DNA from: Gammaproteobacteria bacterium
GTDB taxonomy: Bacteria > Pseudomonadota > Gammaproteobacteria > Pseudomonadales > Azotimanducaceae
Assembly (NCBI GenBank): GCA_002690865.1
Contig: NZGG01000037.1
Location: forward strand, 62,001-126,000
DNA: 64,000 nt
Direction: 5' to 3'
The translations under genes and the position numbers were made by a program. The notes beneath the pieces were generated by a model. The model was given only the letters and a program-made list of their open reading frames with translations, had not been told where the DNA came from and did no database searches. The stretch's first letter is position 1. Each line of letters begins with the position of its first letter. Below are positions 54,133-63,262 of this stretch, in pieces.

Positions 54133-54709
54133 TCCTCTGTGCAACCTGACTATTAAAGATTACCTTGCAGCGCTCGCCTCAAAATCAGCCACTCCAGGCG
54201 GAGGCAGTGCTGCTGCCTTGACAGCGGCCCAAGGTGCATCTCTTCTCTCTATGGTTTGCCAATTCACCCAATCAAGTGATAAATCAATAATAGAGAGAGG
54301 AGAGGCATGTTTATCAACTTATACCAAGCTTTTGCTTCTAGCCCAAGAAGATGTAGATGCATTCAATAATGTGATCAAATGGTACAGCAATATTGAGAGC
54401 GACGATTATAGAAATGCCGTTAGACAAGCTATAGTGGTCTCTCTAAGTATAATGCGCGAGGCTAGCGAATTGGTGGATGCAGCAAAATATCTATCTGAAG
54501 CAGGAAATAAAAATCTCATTACTGATGTAGCTATCGGGGCGAACCTGCTCTCATCGGCTATAGAAAGTGCTTCTGTTAATATGTTGATTAACTGCAAATC
54601 GATACCAAATGAAGAATTATGTAAGAAATCAAAACAAGCATCGATTAGGTATCTCGAATCAAGCAATCAACTGCAGCAAGTTTACCTTTTAATTAAACAA
54701 AGGATTTAG
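54125..54709 (+). CDS. Cyclodeaminase/methenyl-THF cyclohydrolase (FchA/FTCD-C type)
   Basis: 194 residues of the formiminotransferase-cyclodeaminase fold. TPGGGSAAAL (23-32) is the folate-binding loop, followed by helical sequence. Stand-alone proteins of this type are methenyl-THF cyclohydrolases (FchA) in methylotrophs and formimino-THF cyclodeaminases elsewhere. No histidine-degradation gene is near, and the 8-bp overlap with the MTD1-like gene favours a cyclohydrolase role in methylene- to formyl-THF conversion. Formyl-THF is used by purN 3 kb on. Confidence 0.85.
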   Translation: MSNPLCNLTIKDYLAALASKSATPGGGSAAALTAAQGASLLSMVCQFTQSSDKSIIERGEACLSTYTKLLLLAQEDVDAFNNVIKWYSNIESDDYRNAVRQAIVVSLSIMREASELVDAAKYLSEAGNKNLITDVAIGANLLSSAIESASVNMLINCKSIPNEELCKKSKQASIRYLESSNQLQQVYLLIKQRI

Positions 54710-54727
54710 GACCTTTGACGAAATACA

Positions 54728-55177
54728 TTACGTCTTACATATCCAACGACTGCGCAGAGCCTGACCGCCGGGATACGTTGTAGCCAGTGCCTCCGTAAGT
54801 AGCAATTCAAACAAAATTGACCTTGGACTAGGACGATAGCCTGAAGCCCCCTCTGCTAAATTTCGAATTAGTGAATCACTTATTCGCTGCGCATTACCGG
54901 TCATCTGAAATTCACCACTACTACCGGAACTATCATTCACAGCACAATGCAAACAAAAATAACCATTCTCTCGCAAGTCTTGTACTTTCTGAGAACTCGC
55001 TTCAACAAATATAAAACAATAACCTTCGTCAATAATTGGGATAACCGGGTGAGCTCTAGGAGTTCCATCTAGACGAACAGTCGCTAAATACGCGACTTTA
55101 CCATCCAGACGTTTCTTGCCGAAAGAAGCAAGCTCCGAAGAATCCTTCTGAAACAGATTCCAAGATACCGCGCCCAT
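54728..55177 (-). CDS. Pyridoxamine-5'-phosphate oxidase family protein
   Basis: 149 residues of split-barrel flavin fold: VAYLATVRLDGTPRAHPVIP is the family opening strand pair and EFQMTGNAQRI the later one. It is not PdxH itself: the PdxH substrate blocks are missing. Members bind FMN, F420 or heme; the cofactor is unclear here. Convergent with the cyclohydrolase gene (18 bp apart). Confidence 0.75.
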   Translation of the reverse strand: MGAVSWNLFQKDSSELASFGKKRLDGKVAYLATVRLDGTPRAHPVIPIIDEGYCFIFVEASSQKVQDLRENGYFCLHCAVNDSSGSSGEFQMTGNAQRISDSLIRNLAEGASGYRPSPRSILFELLLTEALATTYPGGQALRSRWICKT

Positions 55178-55336
55178 TAATTTTTTCCTATTTCATCAAA
55201 GAGCTTTACTAGGATTCTCCTAATTATCTTATATAAGTCTTCATTCCTAATCCTGTCAACCACAGCAGCGAGCATATAGATCAAGTTTGAAGCACCGTTT
55301 TCACCTTTTTAGTCTTAATCCAAGATCATTATAGCT

Positions 55337-55807
55337 TCACTCCAAGCATGACTCTTTTTTTCTTGGAAATTCCATTTGAGCAATACTACCCACTATAGCT
55401 CTCGCTTTTATTTCTTTACCTGATCGAAACTGTAGGATCAATTTTAAACAGTCACCCTGAACAGGCCTCTCCCGCAGGCCTATCGCCATCATATGTAATC
55501 CAGCTGGTTCAAAGTATGCTGTTTCTCCCGGAGCTATTTGCACTGATTCGATATGTACCATCCCAATCATCCCTTGCTGCTTGACAGATCTATGGAGCAT
55601 CACCAAATTTGCTTGCTCGCTTGTTACCGACTCTAAAAACTCGAATCCTTGGCTTTCATTGATCAAGCGTCCATAAATCGCTACGGAACTATGTTCTTGT
55701 GGTGTTTCACGCAACCATGCTTGATTAAAGTAAACATCATTAGCAGATACATTTGCACAAAAAATACAACCAAATACGATAACAGTTCTGAACATAAGGA
55801 CGACCAT
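55337..55807 (-). CDS. Periplasmic copper chaperone (PCuAC family)
   Basis: 156 residues with a signal peptide (FRTVIVFGCIFCANVSA). The copper-site pattern H-x(n)-M-x(n)-H-x-M is visible: LHRSVKQQGMIGMVHI, then PAGLHMMAI. PCuAC proteins load copper into the CuA or CuB site of cytochrome oxidase, consistent with ctaA in this genome. The family is usually next to Sco; Sco is not seen. A second possible start is at 55795. Confidence 0.85.
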   Translation of the reverse strand: MVVLMFRTVIVFGCIFCANVSANDVYFNQAWLRETPQEHSSVAIYGRLINESQGFEFLESVTSEQANLVMLHRSVKQQGMIGMVHIESVQIAPGETAYFEPAGLHMMAIGLRERPVQGDCLKLILQFRSGKEIKARAIVGSIAQMEFPRKKESCLE

Positions 55808-55922
55808 CCGAAATAGGCTTAAAGTTTATCATTTCTAGAATTTAGAATTACTGATAACCTCGCTGGACGGGTTATCTTGCATTACCATAGACTTCCATTG
55901 TCAGTAACTACAGAGCTTTAGA

Positions 55923-57422
55923 ATGTCAAACGCCTATAATTTTTTCTTCTCTGGAGTCAAAGAAGGAAGTGCTTTTATCCGGAATCCACAGGGTCAGATC
56001 CTTTACACCTACGAAGATTTCGCGGCAATAACTGGAATGTACGCAAATTTCCTTTTGGAGACTGGTCTTAAACCAGGAGATCGAGTCATGGTTCAAGTAG
56101 CAAAATCCCCTGAATGTCTCATGTTCTACTTCGCCTGTATGCAAGCGGGCTGTATATACGTCCCTCTAAATACTTCCTATAAAACTGATGAACTAGCTTA
56201 CTTTATCGAAGATGCAAAGCCCTCTATGATCCTCTGCGAACCAAAACAAAGGAATCAATTTCATGAGTTAAGTGATGCGCACATATTCTCCATGGATAGT
56301 AACGGCATTATCGATGCTGATCTGCCAAGCCTTGATAGTCAGTTTGAGCCTCTAGATCGGAGTGATGACGACGCAGCTGTAATAATCTATACATCGGGCA
56401 CTACCGGAAGACCTAAGGGCGCGATGATTACACACGCGAATATCAAAAGTAATGTGGCTACGCTATCCGATTACTGGGAATGGAGAACAGAAGATATTCT
56501 CCTCCATGCCCTACCTATATTTCATATCCATGGTCTTTTTGTAGCAAGTCATTTACCGGTGCTGAATGGCAGCCCAATTATCTTTCTAGATCATTTTGAC
56601 GCAAAGCAGATTGCTCCTTTACTCTACGAAAGCACTGTCTATATGGGTGTGCCGACAAATTATACGAGACTGCTAGCTCAACCAGAGCTAACAAAGCAGT
56701 CTTGCTCTAATATGCGGATATTCATTTCTGGGTCAGCCCCACTTCTAGTATCTACATTCGAAGAATTCAAACTGCGAACTGGCCACACTATTGTCGAACG
56801 ATATGGAATGTCCGAAACAGGAATGAATATCAGCAATCCGATTCATAGAAAAAGAAAAGCAGGCACCGTTGGTTTTCCTTTACCCGGTATTGAATGTCGA
56901 ATCGTAGATGATAATGACCAGAAAGTAGGAATAAATAGCACTGGTAATTTAGAGATTAGGGGGCCTAACATTTTTAAAGGCTACTGGAATATGCCAGATA
57001 GAACCGCTAGCGAGTTTTCTGCAGAAGGCTTCTTCCGAACCGGAGATCTTGCACAAGAGGATGCAGAAGGTTACATCTCGATAGTTGGCAGAAGTAAAGA
57101 CATGATTATCTCAGGAGGGCTGAACATCTATCCCAAAGAAATCGAGGATGTACTAGACTTTATGGACGGGATAGAGGAATCAGCGATAATTGGGCTTCCT
57201 GATCCTGACTATGGCGAGGCTGTTTCTGCAATAATCGTAAAAGATAGCTCTAGTCGAATTACAAGCGAACAAGTAAAAGTTTTTATCAAGGAAAACCTCG
57301 CTAGCTTTAAAACAGCAAAGCACGTATTTTTTGTTGATGAGCTTCCTCGAAATACAATGGGGAAAGTACAGAAAAACACGCTTCGTAAAATATTTTCCGA
57401 TAAGCTTAAATATAGTATTTAA
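55923..57422 (+). CDS. matB: Malonyl-CoA synthetase (acyl-CoA synthetase family)
   Basis: 499 residues of the ANL adenylate-forming superfamily. P-loop-like IIYTSGTTGRPKGAMITHAN (A3), MSETGMN (A5), FRTGDLAQEDAEGY (A7), the hinge and IVGRSKDMIISGGLNIYPKE (A8), and catalytic Lys in PRNTMGKVQKNTLRK (A10) are intact. Overall shape matches MatB, which activates malonate. It would give malonyl-CoA without AccABCD. The substrate is inferred; another short acid is possible. Located before purN. Confidence 0.75.
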   Translation: MSNAYNFFFSGVKEGSAFIRNPQGQILYTYEDFAAITGMYANFLLETGLKPGDRVMVQVAKSPECLMFYFACMQAGCIYVPLNTSYKTDELAYFIEDAKPSMILCEPKQRNQFHELSDAHIFSMDSNGIIDADLPSLDSQFEPLDRSDDDAAVIIYTSGTTGRPKGAMITHANIKSNVATLSDYWEWRTEDILLHALPIFHIHGLFVASHLPVLNGSPIIFLDHFDAKQIAPLLYESTVYMGVPTNYTRLLAQPELTKQSCSNMRIFISGSAPLLVSTFEEFKLRTGHTIVERYGMSETGMNISNPIHRKRKAGTVGFPLPGIECRIVDDNDQKVGINSTGNLEIRGPNIFKGYWNMPDRTASEFSAEGFFRTGDLAQEDAEGYISIVGRSKDMIISGGLNIYPKEIEDVLDFMDGIEESAIIGLPDPDYGEAVSAIIVKDSSSRITSEQVKVFIKENLASFKTAKHVFFVDELPRNTMGKVQKNTLRKIFSDKLKYSI

Positions 57423-57470
57423 TGAATCGCATGTTAAACTGCGCGTTGACCAGCAAGAAGATTCCGAAAA

Positions 57471-58073
57471 ATGAATCTCGGTGTTATCGCTTCAAATCGT
57501 GGGACTAACCTTCAAGCAATTGTTGATGCATGCAGAGAGAAAAGACTCGATGCAAAAGTTTCCGTAGCAATAAGCAATAACAGCAAATCACTTGCTATTC
57601 TTCGTGCTCGTAAAGCCGGTATCCCAGCCTTCCATATATCTGAGAAAACACACCCAAGCCCGTTAGATCTTGATCAAGCGATATTGAACATACTAAATAC
57701 TCATGATGTTGATTTTGTTGTTCTAGCTGGATACTTAAAGCATATGGGGAAAAAAACTTTGTTGGCCTTTCCCAAAAAAGTAATCAATATTCATCCATCC
57801 TTATTACCATCGTATGGCGGTAAAGGGATGTACGGGCGCAAAATACACGAAGCAGTACTTAAAAATAGAGATACCGAAACGGGTATCACAATTCACTATG
57901 TTGATGATGGCTATGATACCGGGGAAATCATTTCACAATTGCGTATACCCATCGATAGTTCAGATTCTGTCACTTCTTTAACGAATCGAATCTTAAAACA
58001 AGAACATGAGTTTTTAATCGCTACTTTAAACTGTTTGATTAGCAAGGAGCGCTCATGTCGGAACACGGTCTAA
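57471..58073 (+). CDS. purN: Phosphoribosylglycinamide formyltransferase
   Basis: Formyl-THF-dependent GAR transformylase, 200 residues. IASNRGTNLQAIVDAC opens the fold. The catalytic Asn-His-Asp set is in INIHPSLLPSYGGKGMYG and the later HYVDDGYDTGEII. A formyl-THF user, unlike the ATP/formate enzyme PurT. PurM, its usual partner, is not next to it. 48 bp after matB. The prs-like fragment overlaps its 3' end. Confidence 0.95.
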   Translation: MNLGVIASNRGTNLQAIVDACREKRLDAKVSVAISNNSKSLAILRARKAGIPAFHISEKTHPSPLDLDQAILNILNTHDVDFVVLAGYLKHMGKKTLLAFPKKVINIHPSLLPSYGGKGMYGRKIHEAVLKNRDTETGITIHYVDDGYDTGEIISQLRIPIDSSDSVTSLTNRILKQEHEFLIATLNCLISKERSCRNTV

Positions 58074-58333
58074 TACAGACACCTCTAGCACCTATCGCAC
58101 TGATGGCATGTGAATCTGGAAGAAAGTTTGGTGAAGAAGTCGCCAATAGACTTGGTCAAAAACTGATCCCTTCAATGGAAACCTGGTTCGCTTATGGGGA
58201 AGGAAAGGTTGTTGGCACAAGTGCTGTTATTCATGAAGAAACACCTGGCTGGCATCACTGCTGCCACATAGAGGATGTTCTATCCCAGGTTATCGAGAAG
58301 ATTAACTCGAGAGGAAGCATGACCGAAATTTGA
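58055..58333 (+). CDS. Short protein resembling a fragment of the PRPP synthetase N-terminus
   Basis: 92 residues. AAGGAG lies upstream of the ATG at 58055, so translation is likely. Residues 15-50 (ESGRKFGEEVANRLGQKL, then FAYGEGKVV) are like the first helix and strand of ribose-phosphate pyrophosphokinase-type folds (phosphorylase or PRTase N-domain). After that the sequence departs and ends without the PRPP loop. A truncated or diverged relic, or a small independent protein. It overlaps purN by 19 bp in another frame, so it is in that operon. Confidence 0.4.
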   Translation: MSEHGLIQTPLAPIALMACESGRKFGEEVANRLGQKLIPSMETWFAYGEGKVVGTSAVIHEETPGWHHCCHIEDVLSQVIEKINSRGSMTEI

Positions 58334-58338
58334 GGACC

Positions 58339-58366
58339 TTGACATCCTGAGCCATATGTCTATATT
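58339..58366 (+). promoter_or_regulatory. Promoter upstream of ileS
   Basis: TTGACA (58339-58344, perfect -35), 16-bp spacer and TATATT (58361-58366). Transcription would begin near 58373 and give a leader of about 155 nt before ileS, containing the hairpin at 58442-58479. It begins just past the stop of the preceding gene (58333). Confidence 0.6.
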
Positions 58367-58441
58367 TACTATCGCCCGAATTTTGATAAAATGTGCGGAC
58401 ATAAAGTTATTGTATGTAAAGGTTAGAGTTAAGTTGTTTCG

Positions 58442-58479
58442 ATACCAAGAAACCCGCCGTATGGCGGGGTTCTTGGTAT
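58442..58479 (+). promoter_or_regulatory. Long GC-rich hairpin in the ileS leader
   Basis: A 10-bp stem ATACCAAGAA / TTCTTGGTAT, one A-G mismatch, then a 6-bp stem CCCGCC / GGCGGG closing a GTAT loop. Very stable. No T run follows, so it is not a standard rho-independent terminator. It lies between the promoter and the TTG start, so it is in the leader; it may terminate or shape ileS mRNA. A tiny ORF of 11 codons (58391-58426, one Ile codon) precedes it. Confidence 0.6.
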
Positions 58480-58529
58480 ATAGGCTTTGTCATTTGACTA
58501 ACATGTTCTACAAGCAAAGGGTTACCTAA

Positions 58530-61500
58530 TTGACTGAAACAGATAATACGAAACCAAGTAACGACAACTTTTCGTTTGTAGAAGCAGAGCATGCGATTGC
58601 TAGCTACTGGGAAAAAGCCGATATTTTTCAGCGATCACTGCATCAGACTGAAAAAGCTAAGCCCTACATTTTTTACGATGGTCCGCCATTTGCGACAGGA
58701 CTGCCGCATCATGGGCATCTTGTTGGTTCAGTATTAAAGGATGCAATACCACGATACTTTACGATGAAAGGGAATTTTGTGCAGCGCCGTTTTGGTTGGG
58801 ACTGTCATGGACTGCCGATTGAACACGAAATTGATAAAGCTCTTGGCATGTCATCTCAAGAAGCCGTAGCGAAATTAGGTCTGAAGGGCTATAACGACGA
58901 GTGCCGAAAGATTGTTCAAAGATATACTGCTGAATGGGAAAAAACCATTACCAGACTGGGTCGTTGGGTAGACTTCAAGAATGACTACAAGACGATGGAG
59001 CCTTGGTACATGGAGTCAGTATGGTGGGTAGTAAAACAACTCTGGGAAAAAGGACTCATATACCGCGGCGAAAAGGTCGTGCCCTTCTCCACTGCCCTCG
59101 GGACCGTATTATCAAACTTCGAAGCCACATCAAATTATCAGAATGTACAGGATCCCGCAATTACAGTTTTATTCAAATTGAAAGATGGAGAATCTTACCT
59201 TGCAGCTTGGACGACAACTCCATGGACTTTACCCTGCAATCAAGCCCTTTGTATTAACACCAAGGTAGACTATGTCACTGTGTTAGACACAGATCTAGAT
59301 AAATCTCTTATCATTGCGAAAGACAGATTAGACTTCTTTACTAAAATAAAAAACCTGGAAGTGATAGATACAATGCCAGGAGAAGCTCTCGTTGGAAGAA
59401 GGTACGAACCCTTATTCCCCTACTTTACAAACCTTGAAAATGAGGGTGCGTTTCAGATTTTAGAAGATGATTACGTAAGCACGGATACAGGCACAGGAAT
59501 TGTCCATCAGGCTCCAGCATTTGGGGAAGATGATTTCCGAATTTGGAAAAAGAATGGATTTAGCAATCCCGTCTGTCCTGTTGACATGGAAGGGAAGTTT
59601 ACCGAAGAGGTGACTGACTTTGCGAGCACGCACGTCAAGAAAGCCGATAAAAATATCATCAGATATCTAAAAGAGAGCGGCAGCCTATATATTCAGGATG
59701 TTTTAGTCCACAGCTATCCCTTTTGCCCTCGATCAGACACCCCCATCATCTATAGAACAATCGATTCATGGTATGTGCAGGTTGAAAAAATTCGTGAAAA
59801 ATTGATTGAAGTGAATAGCAAAATAAACTGGGTTCCCGCACATATTAAAACAGGCCGAATGGGCAATTGGCTTTCTGGCGCTGTGGACTGGGCAATTTCA
59901 AGAAATCGATATTGGGGTACACCTCTACCAATTTGGATAAACGACGAGACAGGAAACAGCATTTGTATAGGCTCACGCAAAGAACTCCTCAAATATACTG
60001 GAGCTTCGGTTGATGATCTACATCGAGAAAATGTTGATAATTTGACTTTTGCAATCGAAAAGGAGCCTGGCACCTACAGACGTGTTGAAGAGGTTTTGGA
60101 CTGCTGGTTCGAATCGGGAGCTATGCCATATGCTCAACTTCATTTTCCCTTCGAGAATAAAGAGCTCTTCGAAAAAGGATTCCCAGCCGAATACATCGCA
60201 GAAGGCTTAGATCAAACGCGGGGCTGGTTCTATACGCTGATTGTGTTAGGCACAGCGCTTTTCGGGGTGCATCCTTTTAAGAACGTAATTGTCAATGGCA
60301 TAGTGATGGCGGAAGATGGTAAGAAAATGTCTAAAAGACTCCGGAACTACACACCGCCTGACGAGCTTATGGAATCCTATGGTGCAGACGCGCTCAGACT
60401 TTACCTCATTAATTCCGGATTAGTGCGTGCTGAAGAGCAACGATTCGCAGATACAGGAGTAAGGGACATGGTACGAAGAGCTCTTCTACCATGGTTAAAT
60501 TCCTTTAAATTCTTTACCACTTACGCTTCTATAGATGGTTGGCTTCCAAACCATGAACACATAAAGATTGAAAATATTATGGATCGTTGGATCTTATCCC
60601 GCCTACAATCTCTAAAGGCTACTATTACGTCAGAGATGGAACGATATCGCATCTATAACGTAGTGCCTGCACTATTTGAATTCATAGATGATTTAACTAA
60701 TTGCTATATTCGATACAATCGATCACGCTTTTGGTCAGAAGAAAATACTGATGACAAAGCCTCAGCATACCAAACTCTTTACACAGCCATAAAAGAACTC
60801 AGTACTAGTCTAGCTCCCTTTGCGCCTTTCCTGGCTGAATCGATCTATCGAGACTTGCCTCTTATAAATGATGATCCAGAATCCGTACACCTTTGCAACT
60901 ATCCAAGTGCAGATCATTCATTAATAGATCCAGTCCTAGAGAAAGCTGTTACAAGGATGCAACACATAGTTTTGTTAGGGAGACAAAAACGTAACCAAGA
61001 AAAAATCAAAATAAAATATCCGCTGAGCCGGATGACTATTATCCACGAGGACTCCTCTTTATTAAAAGAAATAGTCAAACTAGAAAGCTATATTCTCTCT
61101 GAACTAAATGTAAAAGAGTTAATCTATTCGACCGATGAAAATAAATATATTGATCTCTATGCGAAACCAAATTCACCAGTACTCGGAAAAAGACTTGGAG
61201 GCCAATTCAAATTCTTTAAAGAAAAAATAGAAAGCTTATCCCCTATCGATATTATTAAATTTCAGGAAGAAGGTGAAACTACAATCAATAATGAGCAGTT
61301 TTCCTCAGGAGAAATTTTAGTATTCCGCGAACCGAAAGCTGGGACAGAAACACTCTCTAATAGATTCATATCAATTGAACTAAATACCGTCCTAACGAAC
61401 GATTTGATAGAAGAAGGATTAGCTAGAGAAGTGGTAAATAGAGTCCAGAAATCAAGGAAAGATTTAGGATTTAATGTAGCAGATAGAATTCATATTTACT

Positions 61501-61658
61501 TTGAGGCATCCAAAGAATTAGAGCAGGCGATTGAAAATCATAAACAATATATAAAAGAAGAAACTCTGGCTCTTAAAATGACTGCGGGAAAGAATCTACC
61601 AATCTCATTCAAGATTGAAGACTATGAACTTAGTTTGCATTTGAAAGTAATAAATTAG
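58530..61658 (+). CDS. ileS: Isoleucyl-tRNA synthetase, type 2 (eukaryote-like)
   Basis: 1042 residues, class Ia. HIGH motif is HHGHL (60-64) after GPPFATGLP; KMSKR at 599-603. Length, the GLPHHGHL form and the KMSKRLRNY sequence (not KMSKSLGN) place it with IleRS2, the class of eukaryotes and of the acquired mupirocin-resistance gene. Bacterial IleRS1 has a C-terminal zinc site; here the end is the longer IleRS2 type. Editing domain (AAWTTTPWTLPCNQAL) is present. The start is TTG at 58530 with AAGG upstream. It could be the only IleRS of the cell. Confidence 0.94.
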   Translation: MTETDNTKPSNDNFSFVEAEHAIASYWEKADIFQRSLHQTEKAKPYIFYDGPPFATGLPHHGHLVGSVLKDAIPRYFTMKGNFVQRRFGWDCHGLPIEHEIDKALGMSSQEAVAKLGLKGYNDECRKIVQRYTAEWEKTITRLGRWVDFKNDYKTMEPWYMESVWWVVKQLWEKGLIYRGEKVVPFSTALGTVLSNFEATSNYQNVQDPAITVLFKLKDGESYLAAWTTTPWTLPCNQALCINTKVDYVTVLDTDLDKSLIIAKDRLDFFTKIKNLEVIDTMPGEALVGRRYEPLFPYFTNLENEGAFQILEDDYVSTDTGTGIVHQAPAFGEDDFRIWKKNGFSNPVCPVDMEGKFTEEVTDFASTHVKKADKNIIRYLKESGSLYIQDVLVHSYPFCPRSDTPIIYRTIDSWYVQVEKIREKLIEVNSKINWVPAHIKTGRMGNWLSGAVDWAISRNRYWGTPLPIWINDETGNSICIGSRKELLKYTGASVDDLHRENVDNLTFAIEKEPGTYRRVEEVLDCWFESGAMPYAQLHFPFENKELFEKGFPAEYIAEGLDQTRGWFYTLIVLGTALFGVHPFKNVIVNGIVMAEDGKKMSKRLRNYTPPDELMESYGADALRLYLINSGLVRAEEQRFADTGVRDMVRRALLPWLNSFKFFTTYASIDGWLPNHEHIKIENIMDRWILSRLQSLKATITSEMERYRIYNVVPALFEFIDDLTNCYIRYNRSRFWSEENTDDKASAYQTLYTAIKELSTSLAPFAPFLAESIYRDLPLINDDPESVHLCNYPSADHSLIDPVLEKAVTRMQHIVLLGRQKRNQEKIKIKYPLSRMTIIHEDSSLLKEIVKLESYILSELNVKELIYSTDENKYIDLYAKPNSPVLGKRLGGQFKFFKEKIESLSPIDIIKFQEEGETTINNEQFSSGEILVFREPKAGTETLSNRFISIELNTVLTNDLIEEGLAREVVNRVQKSRKDLGFNVADRIHIYFEASKELEQAIENHKQYIKEETLALKMTAGKNLPISFKIEDYELSLHLKVIN

Positions 61659-61846
61659 TTTTTCTAAAACATATAGTGATGATATTGATCTCAGCAAGAT
61701 CAAATGAACAATAATGAGGGGTACAATGGAATAAACGTAAGTTCTTTGTAGGGATTATAATCAAGTCATGGACATGTCGAAGCGGCTAACAGTATGCTTC
61801 GTAACCAAACTTAAGTCTGTTTTGACTAATGGCAAAAGGAGTTACT

Positions 61847-63181
61847 ATGCTTAAGCACTGCCTACTTACTATTTCTTTGTTACTTCTAATTAACCAGTGT
61901 CTAGCGGCTTCGCTTCAAGAGGTCTATGAACTTTCCGTGGCAAATGATCCGGAACTAGCAGCGGCACAGGCATCATTTAAAGCCCAGAAAGAATTAACAA
62001 TTCAGAGAAAGGCAGGGCTTCTCCCTAGCGTTAGTATCGGTGGAAGTTCAACCGTGGGAGAGCGTTGGATTCTTAGTAGCAATTTCCCCTCTGAACCATC
62101 TGGCTCACATGGATGGAATGCATCACTATCACAGCCCATATTTCGTGTTGACAACTGGTATCGCTTTAGGCAAGGGCAGGATATTAAAGCTCAAGCCGCG
62201 GCAAATTTTGCAGTAGCCCAGCAAGCACTAATTGTTCGAGTCACTGAAAGCTACCTCCGAATACTTGAAGCTCAGGCTGCATTAACCTCCGCCAAGGCAG
62301 AGAGAGACGCGGTAAAACGACAGCTCGATCAAGTACAACAAAGATTCGATGTAGGTTTAGTCGCCATCACTGATGTTCTGGAAGCGCAAGCAGCCTATGA
62401 TGCTTCAATCGTTTCTGTAATCGAACAAGAAGGCGCCCAAAGTATAAGCTTTGAAGCCCTTCTGCGACTTACGGGGAAAACTATTTCAGAAATATCGGGA
62501 ATAATTGAGGAAATGCCAATCACTGCGCCAAATCCTAACACCGTCGAAGACTGGATCGAAAAAGCGCTTAGTAATAACTACTCGTTGATAGCGGCTAACG
62601 AAGGTTTAAAGATATCTCAAAAGGATGTCAAGATTGCCAGATCAGGCCATTTACCAATCATTAATGCAAATGCTGTTTGGTCCCATAATGTCACAGAGGG
62701 GAGAACATTTTTGGGATCAAAAACGAACAATCGTAGCTACAGTATCAATATAAATATACCTCTGTATCAGGGCGGGCAAATTCGATCAGGAGCACGCCAG
62801 GCGCTTTATAACCTTGACTCAGCTCAGGAAAATTTTGATTATCTTCAACGTACCGTCGTAGAAAATACACGTAATCTATTTACTGCAATAAAAACAGATG
62901 TGGCTCGAGTTCGTGCCCGCCAGCGAAGTATCGAGTCAAGCCAGAGCGCCCTCGAGGCAACGAGAACGGGGTATGAGGTTGGTACCCGAAATATTGTTGA
63001 GGTCTTACAAGCTCAACGGCAACTTTATCTAGCCCAGTTCCAATATGCTAGCGCGCGATATCAATATATTCGCGATAATATTAGGTTGAAAGAAATTGTC
63101 GGGAATCTTTCTCCATCAGATGTTTATTCCCTGGATAAGTACATCAAATTGGACGGCTCTGTTAAACGCTTGCCTCAGTAA
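61847..63181 (+). CDS. tolC: TolC-family outer-membrane efflux protein
   Basis: 444 residues from the ATG at 61847, chosen for AAAAGGAG five bases upstream. A signal peptide (CLLTISLLLLINQCLA) is followed by two pseudo-repeats of barrel strand plus long helix: AAAQASFKAQKELTIQRKAG and, in the second half, SARQALYNLDSAQ and RTGYEVGTRNIVEVLQAQRQ. It would form the trimeric exit duct for type I secretion or RND efflux. No membrane-fusion gene is next to it. A 190-bp gap precedes it with a TATAAT (61756-61761) but no -35. Confidence 0.9.
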   Translation: MLKHCLLTISLLLLINQCLAASLQEVYELSVANDPELAAAQASFKAQKELTIQRKAGLLPSVSIGGSSTVGERWILSSNFPSEPSGSHGWNASLSQPIFRVDNWYRFRQGQDIKAQAAANFAVAQQALIVRVTESYLRILEAQAALTSAKAERDAVKRQLDQVQQRFDVGLVAITDVLEAQAAYDASIVSVIEQEGAQSISFEALLRLTGKTISEISGIIEEMPITAPNPNTVEDWIEKALSNNYSLIAANEGLKISQKDVKIARSGHLPIINANAVWSHNVTEGRTFLGSKTNNRSYSININIPLYQGGQIRSGARQALYNLDSAQENFDYLQRTVVENTRNLFTAIKTDVARVRARQRSIESSQSALEATRTGYEVGTRNIVEVLQAQRQLYLAQFQYASARYQYIRDNIRLKEIVGNLSPSDVYSLDKYIKLDGSVKRLPQ

Positions 63182-63262
63182 TTAATCTATTAATAGGGCA
63201 CTTTATTGAATTACAGTAATCTAAGTGCGATGTATATAAATCAAAGGGGCCTGAGAATTAAA

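Noticed and set aside
58373-58529. T-box-type riboswitch for ileS
   Set aside because: No T-box sequence or specifier loop seen, and T-boxes are Gram-positive; only the hairpin and mini-ORF are supported.
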